From assembly GCF_000828085.3 (NCBI RefSeq), contig NZ_JXCA02000022.1:277254-341253 (forward strand): DNA of 64,000 nt. The letters are read 5' to 3'. Position 1 is the first letter of the stretch. Each line of letters starts with the position of its first letter. Made by a program: the position numbers and the translations under genes. The notes under the pieces were generated by a model. The model was not told where the DNA came from. It searched no databases and saw only the letters and a program-made list of their open reading frames with translations. This document shows, piece after piece, positions 37,311-46,779 of the stretch. This stretch comes from Scytonema tolypothrichoides VB-61278. Its GTDB lineage: Bacteria; Cyanobacteriota; Cyanobacteriia; Cyanobacteriales; Nostocaceae.

Positions 37311-37356
37311 GACTAATGACTAATGACTAATGACTAATGACTAATGACTAATGACT
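37311..37356 (+). repeat. GACTAAT tandem array upstream of the hpsN-like gene
   Basis: Six full 7-bp units plus GACT run into the start codon region. This is a short tandemly repeated repetitive sequence of the type known in heterocystous cyanobacteria. The last ATG of the array (37351) is in frame with the gene, and no Shine-Dalgarno sequence is visible. Each ATGACTAATGACTAA is also a four-codon open frame. Confidence 0.85.
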
Positions 37357-38343
37357 ATGAATTTACCTTTAATTTCTGTTATTATTCCGACGTACTGTCG
37401 TGAGGAACCACTGCGCGATAGCCTTGCTGATGTCCTGAAACAGGACTACCCAAATTATGAAGTTTTGGTTGTAGATCAAACTCCAAAACACCAGCCAGAA
37501 ACTGAAGCTTACCTAGAAGAATTAGCCAAAAATAATCAAATAAAATGGTTCCGTTTGAGTTGGGCAAGTTTGCCTGGGGCGCGAAATTATGCAGTGCGGC
37601 GTGCAGCAGGTGAAATCATTTTATTTATTGATGATGATGTGCAACTAACTCCTGGATTTTTAGCTGCGCATGCGAAAAACTATTTAGAAAAACCAGAGGT
37701 AGGCGCTGTCGCCGGACGAGTATTTGACAGAATGAAATTAGGTGACTCTGGAGGAAAATTGCAGATAGAATATCTTCCTCCCCAGGCAATGGATCCAGGA
37801 ATTGCTTGGTACTATATAGATTTGGTACACACAATTAAACCTCAAGAAGTTCTCACAGCAAGAGGTTGTAATATGTCCTTTCGTCGCGAAATTTTTACCA
37901 AATACGGGTTGAGATTTGATGAAAGGTTTCGTGGTAGCGCAGTGCGAGAAGAATCTGATTTTTGTTTAAGGTTGCGGCAAACAGGATATAAAATTTGGTA
38001 TGACCCAGAGGCATATTTGGTACATTTAGGAGAAGAGACAGGAGGTTGTCATGATATTAGTATGCGCTCTCTCCAATACCAACTCACTTTTTACCACAAC
38101 CATTTCTTAATGGGACTGAAGAACCTTACCGCTACCCAAGCTTTACGTCTTTACCTTCGTTTATTTGACTGTCATGTCCTTGGACATCCTCCTTGCAACA
38201 AAAGTGGTTCACCCATCAAAATTGTGACTCGTGGCGTTTTCTTCTCTTTGGGGTTTTTAAAAGCCTTGGGTAGTGTTGTTCAATCAATTTGGAATGATGG
38301 TCAAATTTACACTCGCATGGATGAACATGTTGAGGTTATTTAA
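37351..38343 (+). CDS. hpsN: Family 2 glycosyltransferase (HpsN-like)
   Basis: 330 residues. GT-A fold: LISVIIPTYCREEPLRDSL, DxD-like IDDDVQL at about 90-96, and the acceptor region ending RGSAVREESDFCLRLR; a hydrophobic segment (FFSLGFLKALGSVV) near the C-terminus. It probably transfers a sugar in hormogonium polysaccharide assembly. The start is M-T-M inside the GACTAAT array (37351) or at 37357. Lies 45 bp after hpsL on the same strand. Confidence 0.78.
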   Translation: MTMNLPLISVIIPTYCREEPLRDSLADVLKQDYPNYEVLVVDQTPKHQPETEAYLEELAKNNQIKWFRLSWASLPGARNYAVRRAAGEIILFIDDDVQLTPGFLAAHAKNYLEKPEVGAVAGRVFDRMKLGDSGGKLQIEYLPPQAMDPGIAWYYIDLVHTIKPQEVLTARGCNMSFRREIFTKYGLRFDERFRGSAVREESDFCLRLRQTGYKIWYDPEAYLVHLGEETGGCHDISMRSLQYQLTFYHNHFLMGLKNLTATQALRLYLRLFDCHVLGHPPCNKSGSPIKIVTRGVFFSLGFLKALGSVVQSIWNDGQIYTRMDEHVEVI

Positions 38344-38348
38344 CTGTA

Positions 38349-38397
38349 GATTAACGCAGACGGATGCAGATATATTAAATATTTATCTGCGTTAATC
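38349..38397 (+). repeat. Inverted repeat between hps genes
   Basis: GATTAACGCAGA (38349-38360) and TCTGCGTTAATC (38386-38397) are a perfect 12-bp inverted pair around a 25-nt loop. The wording GCAGATNAACGCAGAT is common in cyanobacterial intergenic DNA. It could attenuate transcription between hpsN and hpsO. Confidence 0.6.
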
Positions 38398-38435
38398 TGC
38401 GGTTTCAAACAAAAAATACCATTTTCAAGATATCA

Positions 38436-39611
38436 ATGAAAATTTTTGTAGCAAGCCATACTTATATTGTAGACCTTAACTGTGAAAAATTACGCATTCT
38501 CTCTCAACTCGAACCGGAAATTGAAGTCACAGTAGTCGTTCCCAAAAAGTGGAAACCGGGTGGTGTTCAAAACAAAATTATTGAAACTCAATTCCGTGAT
38601 GAAGGCAAATTTCGCATAGTTCCAGTTTATAACTTTAGTCAAAATCATCAAGGACTTCTGACCTTTGGTGCTGATTTGATATCTTTGTTGTGGGATTTTC
38701 GTCCTCACATTATCCAGGTGGAACAAGGTTCTAAGGGATTAGCTTATGCTGAGACGATTACCTTAAATCAGCTATTAGGACTCAAGGCCAAAAATGTCTT
38801 TTTTACTTGGTGGAATCTACCCTATAACCTGAAATTTCCAGTTTCTTTATTAGAGAAATATAATCTAAGCCACAGTCATGGCATTATTTCGGGTAACCAA
38901 GATGGTGCAGAAATTTTACGGCAACACGGATACAAAGGTTCAATCAAAATTATGCCTCAACTGGGTGTTGACGAAACTCTGTTTACTCCCACACCACAAC
39001 CAGAATTAGGAAATAAGTTTGGGATTCAACCAGGTGATTTTGTTGTGGGATTTGTTGGACGCTTTGTTCAAGAAAAGGGATTACTGACTCTGATAAATGC
39101 TTTAGCTAGTTTGAGAGATAAATCTTGGAAATGTTTGCTTTTGGGACGTGGTTCGTTAAAGTCAGAGTTAATGAACAAAGCAGCGGAATATAACATTCAA
39201 GACAGAATCATCTTGGTAGAAAGTGTTCCTCATGATGAAGTTCCAAATTACATCAACTTAATGAGTACTTTAGTTCTACCATCAGAAACAAACTACAATC
39301 TTAAAAATATCACTTCTGTTGGCTGGAAAGAACAATTTGGTCATGTACTCATAGAAGCAATGGCTTGCAAAGTCCCTGTTATTGGTTCTAATTCTGGCGA
39401 AATTCCTTATGTGATTGGTGATGCTGGATTAATATTTGCTGAAGGAGATGCGAAAGCGCTGGCTGATTGCATCCTCCAATTGATGGAAAAACCTGAATTG
39501 GCGAAAAATTTAGGCGAAATGGGTTATGAAAAAGCAATGAGTCAGTACACCAATAAAGCTTTAGCAAAACAGCAATTGGAATTTTATAAAGAACTGATAA
39601 ATAGTGATTAG
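38436..39611 (+). CDS. hpsO: Family 4 glycosyltransferase (HpsO-like)
   Basis: 391 residues. GT-B fold with C-terminal GT1 domain: GFVGRFVQEKGLLTLINALA, a nucleotide-sugar site in FGHVLIEAMACKVPVIGSNS (E-x7-E type) and GEIPYVIGDAGLIF. Retaining glycosyltransferase likely acting in polysaccharide synthesis. Same strand and spacing as its neighbours. The symbol follows gene order and remembered family likeness. Confidence 0.75.
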   Translation: MKIFVASHTYIVDLNCEKLRILSQLEPEIEVTVVVPKKWKPGGVQNKIIETQFRDEGKFRIVPVYNFSQNHQGLLTFGADLISLLWDFRPHIIQVEQGSKGLAYAETITLNQLLGLKAKNVFFTWWNLPYNLKFPVSLLEKYNLSHSHGIISGNQDGAEILRQHGYKGSIKIMPQLGVDETLFTPTPQPELGNKFGIQPGDFVVGFVGRFVQEKGLLTLINALASLRDKSWKCLLLGRGSLKSELMNKAAEYNIQDRIILVESVPHDEVPNYINLMSTLVLPSETNYNLKNITSVGWKEQFGHVLIEAMACKVPVIGSNSGEIPYVIGDAGLIFAEGDAKALADCILQLMEKPELAKNLGEMGYEKAMSQYTNKALAKQQLEFYKELINSD

Positions 39612-39637
39612 TTACTGGTCATTCGTAAACAACAAAT

Positions 39638-39672
39638 GACTAATGACTAATGACTAATGACTAATGACTAAT
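39638..39672 (+). repeat. GACTAAT tandem array upstream of the hpsP-like gene
   Basis: Five full 7-bp units ending 9 bp before the ATG at 39681. Same array type as at 37311-37356, in the same orientation and the same place relative to the next gene. Confidence 0.85.
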
Positions 39673-39680
39673 GACAAATT

Positions 39681-40874
39681 ATGCAAGTTCTACAAATTGT
39701 CCCCTCAATTTCACTGATTTACGGTGGTCCTAGTCAAATGATACTAGGATTAGCTCCCGCATTAGCACGGCAAGGAGTAGAAGTTACAGTTCTCACCACT
39801 GACAGCAATGGTGATTCTGGGCAAAAACCTTTGGATGTTCCCTTAAATTGTCCCATTGAACAGGATGGCTATAAGATAATTTATTTCCGTTGCGCCCCTT
39901 TTCGTCGCTATAAATTCTCTGTTGACTTACTCAGGTGGTTAAACCGTCATGCCCATGAATTTAACTTAGCTCATATTCATGCTCTATTTTCTCCTGTTAG
40001 TAGTTTCGCCGCGACTATTTGTCGTCAGCAAAAGTTACCTTACATTTTGCGTCCTTTGGGAACTTTAGATCCTGCTGATTTACGTAAAAAAAAGCAACTG
40101 AAACAGCTTTATGCTGCAATTTTGGAACGTCCAAATTTAGCGAATGCAGCTGGAATTCACTTTACCAGTGTTCAGGAAGCCAAGGTGTCAGAAAGATTTG
40201 GAGTATCAACCCGAGATTTGGTGATTCCCTTGGGTGTGAAGCCTGTGAAGAGGGTGGGGGAAGCAGAAACAGAGCAGGTGTGTCGTAAGTTAGGTATACC
40301 AGAAGATGTGCCTTTAGTGCTGTTTATGTCGCGGATTGACCCAAAAAAAGGGTTGAATCTACTGCTTCCAGCGCTAGAGGCGCTTTTAGCTGAAGGATTA
40401 AATTTTCACTTTGTCCTAGCTGGGACTAATCCTCAAGATCCAAGTTATGAAGAAAAGATAAAATTACAAATACAAGCTTCTGTGTTGCGATCGCACACCA
40501 CTATCACTGGCTTTGTCACTGGTGAATTAAAATCTACCCTTCTGCAAGCTGCTGATATATTCGTCTTGCCGTCGTACTATGAAAATTTTGGTATTGCTGT
40601 AGCTGAAGCGATGGCAGCAGGAGTGCCCGTGCTTATATCAGACCAGGTGCACATTTGTCAAGAAGTACGTGATAGCGAGTCGGGATGGGTGGGTGCAACA
40701 GATGTGTCAGAACTCACTAACATGCTTCGTATAGCTTTACAAAATCCTGCGGAACGCCAACGGCGGGGATTATGTGCTCAAGAGTATGCGCTGAAAAATT
40801 ATAGTTGGGATGCGATCGCTCATCAAACCATTGAGGCGTATAATCAAATCTTGTCCGACTACGACGTAAAATAG
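39681..40874 (+). CDS. hpsP: Family 4 glycosyltransferase (HpsP-like)
   Basis: 397 residues. MQVLQIVPSISLIYGGPSQM opens a GT-B fold; the acceptor loop IHALFSPVSSFAA precedes a C-terminal GT1 domain with LFMSRIDPKKGLNLLLPALE, SYYENFGIAVAEAMAAGVPV and a final helix. Last gene of the set. Retaining sugar transferase; donor and acceptor unknown. Confidence 0.76.
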   Translation: MQVLQIVPSISLIYGGPSQMILGLAPALARQGVEVTVLTTDSNGDSGQKPLDVPLNCPIEQDGYKIIYFRCAPFRRYKFSVDLLRWLNRHAHEFNLAHIHALFSPVSSFAATICRQQKLPYILRPLGTLDPADLRKKKQLKQLYAAILERPNLANAAGIHFTSVQEAKVSERFGVSTRDLVIPLGVKPVKRVGEAETEQVCRKLGIPEDVPLVLFMSRIDPKKGLNLLLPALEALLAEGLNFHFVLAGTNPQDPSYEEKIKLQIQASVLRSHTTITGFVTGELKSTLLQAADIFVLPSYYENFGIAVAEAMAAGVPVLISDQVHICQEVRDSESGWVGATDVSELTNMLRIALQNPAERQRRGLCAQEYALKNYSWDAIAHQTIEAYNQILSDYDVK

Positions 40875-41008
40875 TAAATCTGTTTGTGCAAACTTGCACA
40901 ACTTACAATTTTGTTTCATGAGGCTAAAGCCCAATCGGCAAACCGGGGTTTAGTGCAATCATGGCAAGATAGAATACATATGGCTTTTTGAACCACAGGG
41001 AATGTGAC

Positions 41009-41647
41009 ATGGCTCTCCATTTAGGCGACACAGTACCAAACTTTACCCAAGCCTCCTCCACAGGAGACATAGACTTTTACGAATGGGCTGGCGACAGCTG
41101 GGTTGTACTTTTCTCCCACCCCGCAGACTATACACCTGTTTGTACAACAGAGTTAGGGCGAGTGGCTAAGCTAAAGCCAGAATTTGACAAACGCAATGTC
41201 AAAGTCATCGCTCTCAGTGTTGATGATGTAGAATCTCACAAAGGATGGATTGGAGATATTGAGGAAACTCAAAGTACTAACCTCAACTATCCAATTTTGG
41301 CAGACGCGGATCGTAAAGTTTCTGACCTTTACGACATGATTCACCCCAATGCCAATGCATTGCTGACTGTCCGTACAGTCTTCATCATCGATCCCAACAA
41401 GAAACTACGTCTGAGCTTAACTTATCCTCCCAGCACAGGACGCAACTTTGATGAAATTCTTCGGGTGATTGACTCGTTGCAGTTGACAGACAACCACAGC
41501 GTAGCGACACCAGCTGATTGGAAAGATGGCGATGATTGCGTGATTGTTCCTTCTCTGAAAGATCCAGAAGTGCTGAAGGAGAAGTTTCCTAAAGGATATG
41601 AGGAAGTGAAGCCCTATCTGCGCTTGACTCCTCAACCTAATAAGTAA
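41009..41647 (+). CDS. 1-Cys peroxiredoxin (Prx6 type)
   Basis: 212 residues from MALHLGDTVPNF; the frame upstream to 40988 adds seven residues without support. Peroxidatic Cys in HPADYTPVCTTELGR, a conserved Arg later in NALLTVRTVFIID, and the long Prx6 C-terminal extension ending LRLTPQPNK. It reduces peroxides with an external thiol donor and no resolving Cys pair is seen. Confidence 0.93.
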   Translation: MALHLGDTVPNFTQASSTGDIDFYEWAGDSWVVLFSHPADYTPVCTTELGRVAKLKPEFDKRNVKVIALSVDDVESHKGWIGDIEETQSTNLNYPILADADRKVSDLYDMIHPNANALLTVRTVFIIDPNKKLRLSLTYPPSTGRNFDEILRVIDSLQLTDNHSVATPADWKDGDDCVIVPSLKDPEVLKEKFPKGYEEVKPYLRLTPQPNK

Positions 41648-41672
41648 TACGCGCGTTGCATTCATAACTTAG

Positions 41673-41732
41673 ACCTCACCCCGCCCAAACGGGCACCCCT
41701 CTCCTTTATAAGGAGAGGGGCAGGGGTGAGGT
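41673..41732 (+). terminator. Strong hairpin after the peroxiredoxin gene
   Basis: ACCTCACCCC...GGGGTGAGGT encloses CCCCTCTCCT/AGGAGAGGGG: two nested stems of about 10 bp. It lies 25 bp after the stop and can terminate transcription, but a partial copy at 41780-41830 and another at 46905-46945 show that it is also a mobile or spreading repeat. Confidence 0.55.
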
Positions 41733-41779
41733 AAAATCCTGAAATCATTTTACACAAGTGCTGTGTATTCATAGCTATC

Positions 41780-41830
41780 ACCTCACCCCGCCCTGACGGG
41801 CACCCCTCTGGTGAATTCGCGGAGAGGGGC
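41780..41830 (+). repeat. Second copy of the CCTCACCCCGCCC repeat
   Basis: Shares CCTCACCCCGCC...CGGGCACCCCTCT with 41673-41732 but its inner stem is altered (GGTGAATTCGCGGAGAGGGG). No coding role. Confidence 0.55.
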
Positions 41831-41915
41831 AAACAGATGCGAGATTTCCCATCTCTACAGCGTTTTTGCGTGAGAATAAAAGCTAGTTGGGTAGGCGTAA
41901 TTAGAGAAAATAACT

Positions 41916-42500
41916 ATGCTTTCATCTCCTATTTTTTTACGGATGCCACCAGATTTGCAAATGACAGATGAGCAGTTTTTTGAATTCTGTCAGGTTAACC
42001 GAGATTTACGTATTGAACGTGATAAATTTGGTGAGATATCAATTATGCCTCCGACTGGTTCAGAGACAGGCAATCGTAGCGGTAATATATTTGGCGAGCT
42101 TTATATTTGGGCAAATCAAGACGGAACAGGTATTTGTTTTGATTCTAGTACAGGATTTAAGCTATCAACAGGTGCAGAAAGGTCACCTGATGCTTCTTGG
42201 ATGAAACTTGAACGGTGGAATACTCTAACTGGCGAACAACAGCAAAAGTTCGCTCCAATTTGTCCAGATTTTGTTGTAGAACTCCGGTCATCTTCTGATA
42301 ATCTTCAGCCTTTAAAAGACAAAATCGAAGAATATATGAAAGAACCGGGGATACAGTTAGGTTGGTTGATTGATCGCAAGCATCGCAAAGTTTATATTTA
42401 TCGTCCTGGAATGCCAGAGGAATGTTTGGATAATCCTGCTACTGTCAGTGGTGAGTCAGTTTTGACAGGGTTTGTTTTGAATATGAGTAAGGTTTGGTAG
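41916..42500 (+). CDS. Uma2-family (DUF820) endonuclease-fold protein
   Basis: 194 residues. The PD-(D/E)xK-like core: LSTGAERSPDASWM, then CPDFVVELRSSSDNLQPLKD and EEYMKEPGIQLGWLIDRKHR, as in Uma2 proteins, which are expanded in cyanobacteria. DNA-cleaving activity is assumed from the fold; biological role unknown, and many are associated with mobile DNA. It stands alone between repeats. Confidence 0.9.
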   Translation: MLSSPIFLRMPPDLQMTDEQFFEFCQVNRDLRIERDKFGEISIMPPTGSETGNRSGNIFGELYIWANQDGTGICFDSSTGFKLSTGAERSPDASWMKLERWNTLTGEQQQKFAPICPDFVVELRSSSDNLQPLKDKIEEYMKEPGIQLGWLIDRKHRKVYIYRPGMPEECLDNPATVSGESVLTGFVLNMSKVW

Positions 42501-43149
42501 TCAAAGCCTTTCAGATTGGATCAGGCGTAGGCGTAGTACCGCGTCTAGTCTATTTTGTTGGGTAAAAGTTAATCAGCGCACTTTGTCTTTTTTCTTTCTC
42601 CCCTGCCCCCTGCCCCCCTGCCCCCCTGCAGCCTCAACCCAACATTTTGGTGTGGACGCGCTAGTAGGTCGGGTTAAGCGTAGCGCAACCCAACAATAAA
42701 CGTTTGGTGTTGGGTTTCCTTACGTCAAACGCCACTCGCCTCAAGCCGGGGAACCCGTCCACGGTGAGACAGCGCTGCGGGAGGGTTTCCCTCCGCAGGC
42801 GACTGCGTTCGCGTTCGCGCAGCGTGTCCCCTTGGGACTCAGCGTCTCCGAAGGAGATACCCGAAGGGCGGTGGCTCCCCAACCTACGTTATTGATTGTT
42901 AATCGTTAAAAAATATTAAAATTTAAGTATTATAGTATACAACCCTGTTATTAATACTTTCATCCACAATTTTACTCGTTATGTAGTGCTTTTCATTACC
43001 ATAAACGAGAAACCACATGTAAGGGTGCAGTTAAAATACCTGGCGATTGGAAATCGCGGCTACACGAGACTTACGCCTGACTCCGCAGGCTAAATGTATT
43101 AGTCCGCGTAGGCGCAATACGGTTCGGAAAGATCCCCCCGCCTGCGGCG
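42501..43149. repeat. Repeat-rich intergenic DNA
   Basis: CTGCCCCCCTGCCCC tandem units at about 42600-42630; GC-rich palindromes at 42730-42880 including GGAGGGTTTCCCTCC and GTCCCCTTGGGAC (42826-42838), then AGATACCCGAAGGGCG. These are the free-standing copies of the repeats found inserted in tnpB genes. No gene is supported. Confidence 0.6.
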
Positions 43150-43468
43150 ACCCCCTTTCCAAGGCAGGGCTGTTTCATTCCCTCAAAGGCTTACATTGTC
43201 AAGTGTTGAGGAGATGAAAATCATAGCTGCAAAATTGATTTAGCGATCGCTTACACTCAATTTTTACGCCCATCGGGTAATTTTATTAACACTTGTACTT
43301 ACATATTTATGGACGGATGATATTGACAAAATTCTTACGCTTATGGAATGAAACAGCCCTGCTTTCCAAGGGGGTAAAAGGTAAAATAGCCCCCCTTTTT
43401 AAGGGGAGCCAGGTGCTAACAGCGGGTTTCCCGACTTGTAGCACCTGGCGTGGGTTGGGGGGATCTTA
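43150..43468. repeat. Large inverted repeat before the secreted-protein gene
   Basis: 43150-43181 and 43345-43375 share CAGGGCTGTTTCATTCC in opposite orientation with CCCCCTT flanks. Outside the right arm, CCAGGTGCT (43409-43417) pairs with AGCACCTGG (43440-43448), and GGGGGGATC closes at 43457-43465 against GATCCCCCC at 43131. The 160 bp between arms are AT-rich and may hold the promoter of the next gene. Confidence 0.5.
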
Positions 43469-43516
43469 TGATTGCTCACAGTCTTTGTCAAAAATTATTT
43501 ATAAAATGCATCTCCC

Positions 43517-46500
43517 ATGAAAAAGATATCCCTGTTTCTATTGACTTTACCCGTATCCACCATAGCAACTCTTGCGCCACTCACCATTGCAGTTGCGCAG
43601 CAAGTGACTCCTGATGGAACTGTATCCACGACAGTTATCACTCCTGATGGCAAAAATTTCAATATCAATGACGGAACCACAAGAGGAACAAACCTTTTTC
43701 ACAGCTTTAAAGAATTTTCTGTTCCTACAGGTGGTTCAGCAACCTTCAACAATGCAGCGAATATACAAAATATTATCAGCCGAGTGACGGGTGGTTCTGT
43801 TTCTAGTATTGATGGTTTGATTAGAACACTCGGCAAGGCAAACTTATTTTTACTCAATCCAGCAGGGATTATTTTTGGACCAAATGCCCAATTAAATATA
43901 GGTGGTTCCTTTTTAGGAAGTACAGCGAATAGTTTCCTGTTTGACAATGGATTTGAGTTTAGTGCGACTGACCCGCAAGCACCACCATTGTTAACAATAA
44001 CTGCTCCGATTGGGCTGAGCTATCGGGAGAATTTCAAAAATATCACTAGTCAATCTGCTGGTCTTCAGGTTCCTCAAGGAAACTCCTTCGCACTGGTAGG
44101 CGGTAACGTCAGCTTAAATGGTGGAATACTGTTCGCACCAGGAGGAAGAATTGAGTTAGGAGGATTATCTGCCCCAGGAACGGTTGGACTTAATGGTGAT
44201 GGGAGTTTGAGTTTTCCTGTGGGAGTGCAACGTGCTGATGTCTCGCTGACTAATGGGGCGATCGCTTATGTTCAGGGAGGCGGGGGAGGCAATATTGCAG
44301 TTAATGCCCGAAATTTAGATCTTTTGGGAGGAAGTATTCTTTATGGGGGGATACAGTCAGGCTTAGGAACTCCAGGCGCTCAAGCAGGCGATATTAAAAT
44401 TGATGCTACAGATAGGGTGAGAATCCAAGGAACAACTAGCTCTCGTAGTGGAATCTTAAACTCAACAGGTAACTTTTCATCGAACAGTTCTAACATCACA
44501 GAACCAGGAAACGCCGGAAATATAATCATCAACACAGGAACCCTGGAAGGAAACGGCAGTATTTTGATAGGTTCTTTGACTAACGGAGAAGGAAATGCAG
44601 GAAAGATCATCATCACAGCTAAGGATAAAGTCTCCTTAACAGGGGACGCCAATAACTTCGCTTATGTGGGTGGTATTGTGGGTTCATCAGGTACAGGCAA
44701 TGGTGCTGACGTTGTCATCGATACGCCGTCCTTCTCTTTATTCAACGCCGCTATACAAACTTCCACTTCGGGACAAGGAAATGCAGGGAATATCCAACTC
44801 AAGGTTTCTGAATCTATTTCTCTAGCTGGTGTTTCCCAGTTGCAAGCTAATACCTCTGGTAGAGGTAATGCAGGTAATGTAACTGTTTCTGCTGGCGGGA
44901 AAATCTCCTTTGATGGAAGAGGCAGTAACTTGATAACTGGTATCCTCAGCTATGTGGCTCCAGTAGCAGAAGGTAATGCAGGCAATATCAACATCTCGGG
45001 GCAATCGGTTTCTTTAAATGACGCTACAGTGACTACTAGCAGTGCTGGGCAGGGGAATGCTGGCAATATATTCGTGCAGGCTCAAGATACTATCTCCCTC
45101 GCTAACAATAGCTTGATCACGAATAATGTGGGAAGCCCTGAAAAACAGCCAGCCAAGGGCAATGTTGGCAATATTGTGCTCGACGCTAAAGAAATTTCCT
45201 TAAAGGATGGGGCACAACTGCAAGGTGGTTTGTATTCCGGTGCACAAGGAAATCCGGGAATTGTATCTGTACAGGCTAGAGACTCCATTTCTTTTGTCGG
45301 CAAAAACACTGGGATCTTCACTGACGTAGAATTTGGGGCTAAGGGTAATGGTAGCGATATCCAAATCTTGGCACCGTCGGTTTCTTTCAAAGATGGCGCT
45401 GTACTAAAAGCCAGCAACGCTGGACAAGGGAATGCAGGCAATATACTGGTGCAAGCGCAAGACACTATCTCCGCTGAGAATAGCTTCATCTTAAGCAATG
45501 TGGGAAGTCGGGACGAAGCACCAGCAAAGGGCAATGTTGGGAATATTGTGCTCGACGCTAAAGAAATTTCCTTAAAGGATGGAGCTCAACTGCAAGCTGG
45601 TTTATATTCCGGTGCACAAGGAAATCCGGGAATTGTATCTGTACAGGCTAGGGACTCCATTTCTTTTGTCGGCAAAAACAGTGGGATCTTCACTGATGTG
45701 GAATTTGGGGCTAAGGGTAATGGTAGCGATATCCAAATCTCGGCACCGTCGGTTTCTTTCAAAGATAGCGCTATACTCAAAGCCAGCAATGCTGGACAGG
45801 GAAATGGTGGAAATATCGCTATTACGGCTGACTCACTCTTGTTTGATAACAGTCTTGCTTCAAGCAGGGTGGAACAGAGTGGTGTTGGCAACGCAGGTAG
45901 CATTGATTTTAACGCGCGATCGCTGTCTTTAACTAATGGGGGTGCCATCTCTACCAGTAATGTTGGCAACGGTACCGCAGGCAATATAACAGTTACGACA
46001 GCTAAAGACATCCGCTTGGACAACAAAGCATTTATTGAAGCCAACACCAATGGGGGACAGGGCAACATTACCCTGAATTCAGGCGACTTAATTTTGCGCC
46101 GCAACAGTAACATCACTACTAACGCCACAGGTACAGCAACGGGAGGCAACATAAACATTAACACTGGTAACTTAGTTGCCTTGGAAAATAGCAAGATTAC
46201 CGCCAATGCCCAACAAGGTTATGGGGGCAATATCATCATCACAACAAAGGGCGGCAGATTTCTTTCCCCAGACAGCGTCATATCTGCCACTTCTGAAGCT
46301 GGTCCGCAGTTCAGTGGAACTGTGCAATTTAACACACCCCAAAATGACCCCAGCCGTGGATTATTTGAATTCCCAGAAACTGTTACCGACCCCGCACAGC
46401 AGATAGCCCAAAATGTTTGTACCAAAAGTTTTGGTAGCAGCTTCGTCATCACCGGACGTGGCGGAGTTCCAACTGATCCCAAGAAAATCCTCAGTAGTGA

Positions 46501-46726
46501 CAATGTGCGTGTTGATTTAGTTAAGCCTGTCGCTAGTACAGTGAATTCAACAAGTACAACACAAAAGCAGCCATCTCAACAGCCAACTGTCAAAAAGATA
46601 ATACCTGCTCAAGGATGGATATTTAATGAAAAAGGTGAGGTGTTGCTGGTAGGTTATGATCCCACCAAGACTGGTGTACAACGCCCGCAGCCTGCACCTA
46701 ATAGTAGTTGTGCTGCAGTGAAATAG
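43517..46726 (+). CDS. Filamentous-haemagglutinin-type secreted protein (TpsA-like)
   Basis: 1069 residues. Signal peptide MKKISLFLLTLPVSTIATLA with cleavage after about AVA; then a TPS/haemagglutination-activity domain (about 30-150) with NLFHSFKEFSVPTG, NIQNIISRVTGG and LFLLNPAGIIFGPNAQLN. The rest is a beta-helix of GNAGNI/GNGSDI-type repeats, with an exact-phase 125-residue duplication (45047-45421 and 45422-45796). Such proteins cross the outer membrane through a TpsB partner, not found in this window. A C-terminal 60-residue Pro/Ser/Thr linker precedes a conserved WIFNEKGEVLLVGYD. Confidence 0.88.
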   Translation: MKKISLFLLTLPVSTIATLAPLTIAVAQQVTPDGTVSTTVITPDGKNFNINDGTTRGTNLFHSFKEFSVPTGGSATFNNAANIQNIISRVTGGSVSSIDGLIRTLGKANLFLLNPAGIIFGPNAQLNIGGSFLGSTANSFLFDNGFEFSATDPQAPPLLTITAPIGLSYRENFKNITSQSAGLQVPQGNSFALVGGNVSLNGGILFAPGGRIELGGLSAPGTVGLNGDGSLSFPVGVQRADVSLTNGAIAYVQGGGGGNIAVNARNLDLLGGSILYGGIQSGLGTPGAQAGDIKIDATDRVRIQGTTSSRSGILNSTGNFSSNSSNITEPGNAGNIIINTGTLEGNGSILIGSLTNGEGNAGKIIITAKDKVSLTGDANNFAYVGGIVGSSGTGNGADVVIDTPSFSLFNAAIQTSTSGQGNAGNIQLKVSESISLAGVSQLQANTSGRGNAGNVTVSAGGKISFDGRGSNLITGILSYVAPVAEGNAGNINISGQSVSLNDATVTTSSAGQGNAGNIFVQAQDTISLANNSLITNNVGSPEKQPAKGNVGNIVLDAKEISLKDGAQLQGGLYSGAQGNPGIVSVQARDSISFVGKNTGIFTDVEFGAKGNGSDIQILAPSVSFKDGAVLKASNAGQGNAGNILVQAQDTISAENSFILSNVGSRDEAPAKGNVGNIVLDAKEISLKDGAQLQAGLYSGAQGNPGIVSVQARDSISFVGKNSGIFTDVEFGAKGNGSDIQISAPSVSFKDSAILKASNAGQGNGGNIAITADSLLFDNSLASSRVEQSGVGNAGSIDFNARSLSLTNGGAISTSNVGNGTAGNITVTTAKDIRLDNKAFIEANTNGGQGNITLNSGDLILRRNSNITTNATGTATGGNININTGNLVALENSKITANAQQGYGGNIIITTKGGRFLSPDSVISATSEAGPQFSGTVQFNTPQNDPSRGLFEFPETVTDPAQQIAQNVCTKSFGSSFVITGRGGVPTDPKKILSSDNVRVDLVKPVASTVNSTSTTQKQPSQQPTVKKIIPAQGWIFNEKGEVLLVGYDPTKTGVQRPQPAPNSSCAAVK
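45047..45796 (+). repeat. 375-bp tandem duplication inside the secreted-protein gene
   Basis: Two 125-codon units begin GQGNAGNIFV and GQGNAGNILV; the middle stretch with NIVLDAKEISLKDGAQLQ is nearly identical at the DNA level, while the first 35 codons differ, which suggests unequal crossing-over or gene conversion in the middle. Confidence 0.8.
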
Positions 46727-46779
46727 AAATGTCTTTCGGCTCCATTTTTACTAACATTCATTAACAAAAACTTCCTGTT

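Noticed and set aside
37311-37356. Possible CRISPR array
   Set aside because: Units are 7 bp without spacers: a short tandem repeat, not CRISPR. No cas genes are present.
42661-42895. Paired open frames on both strands
   Set aside because: Arg-rich translations of GC-rich palindromic repeats, with no codon-usage or family support.
45082-46206. Long minus-strand frames of 150-206 codons
   Set aside because: Antisense shadows of the repetitive TpsA-like gene, which has a clear signal peptide and domain.
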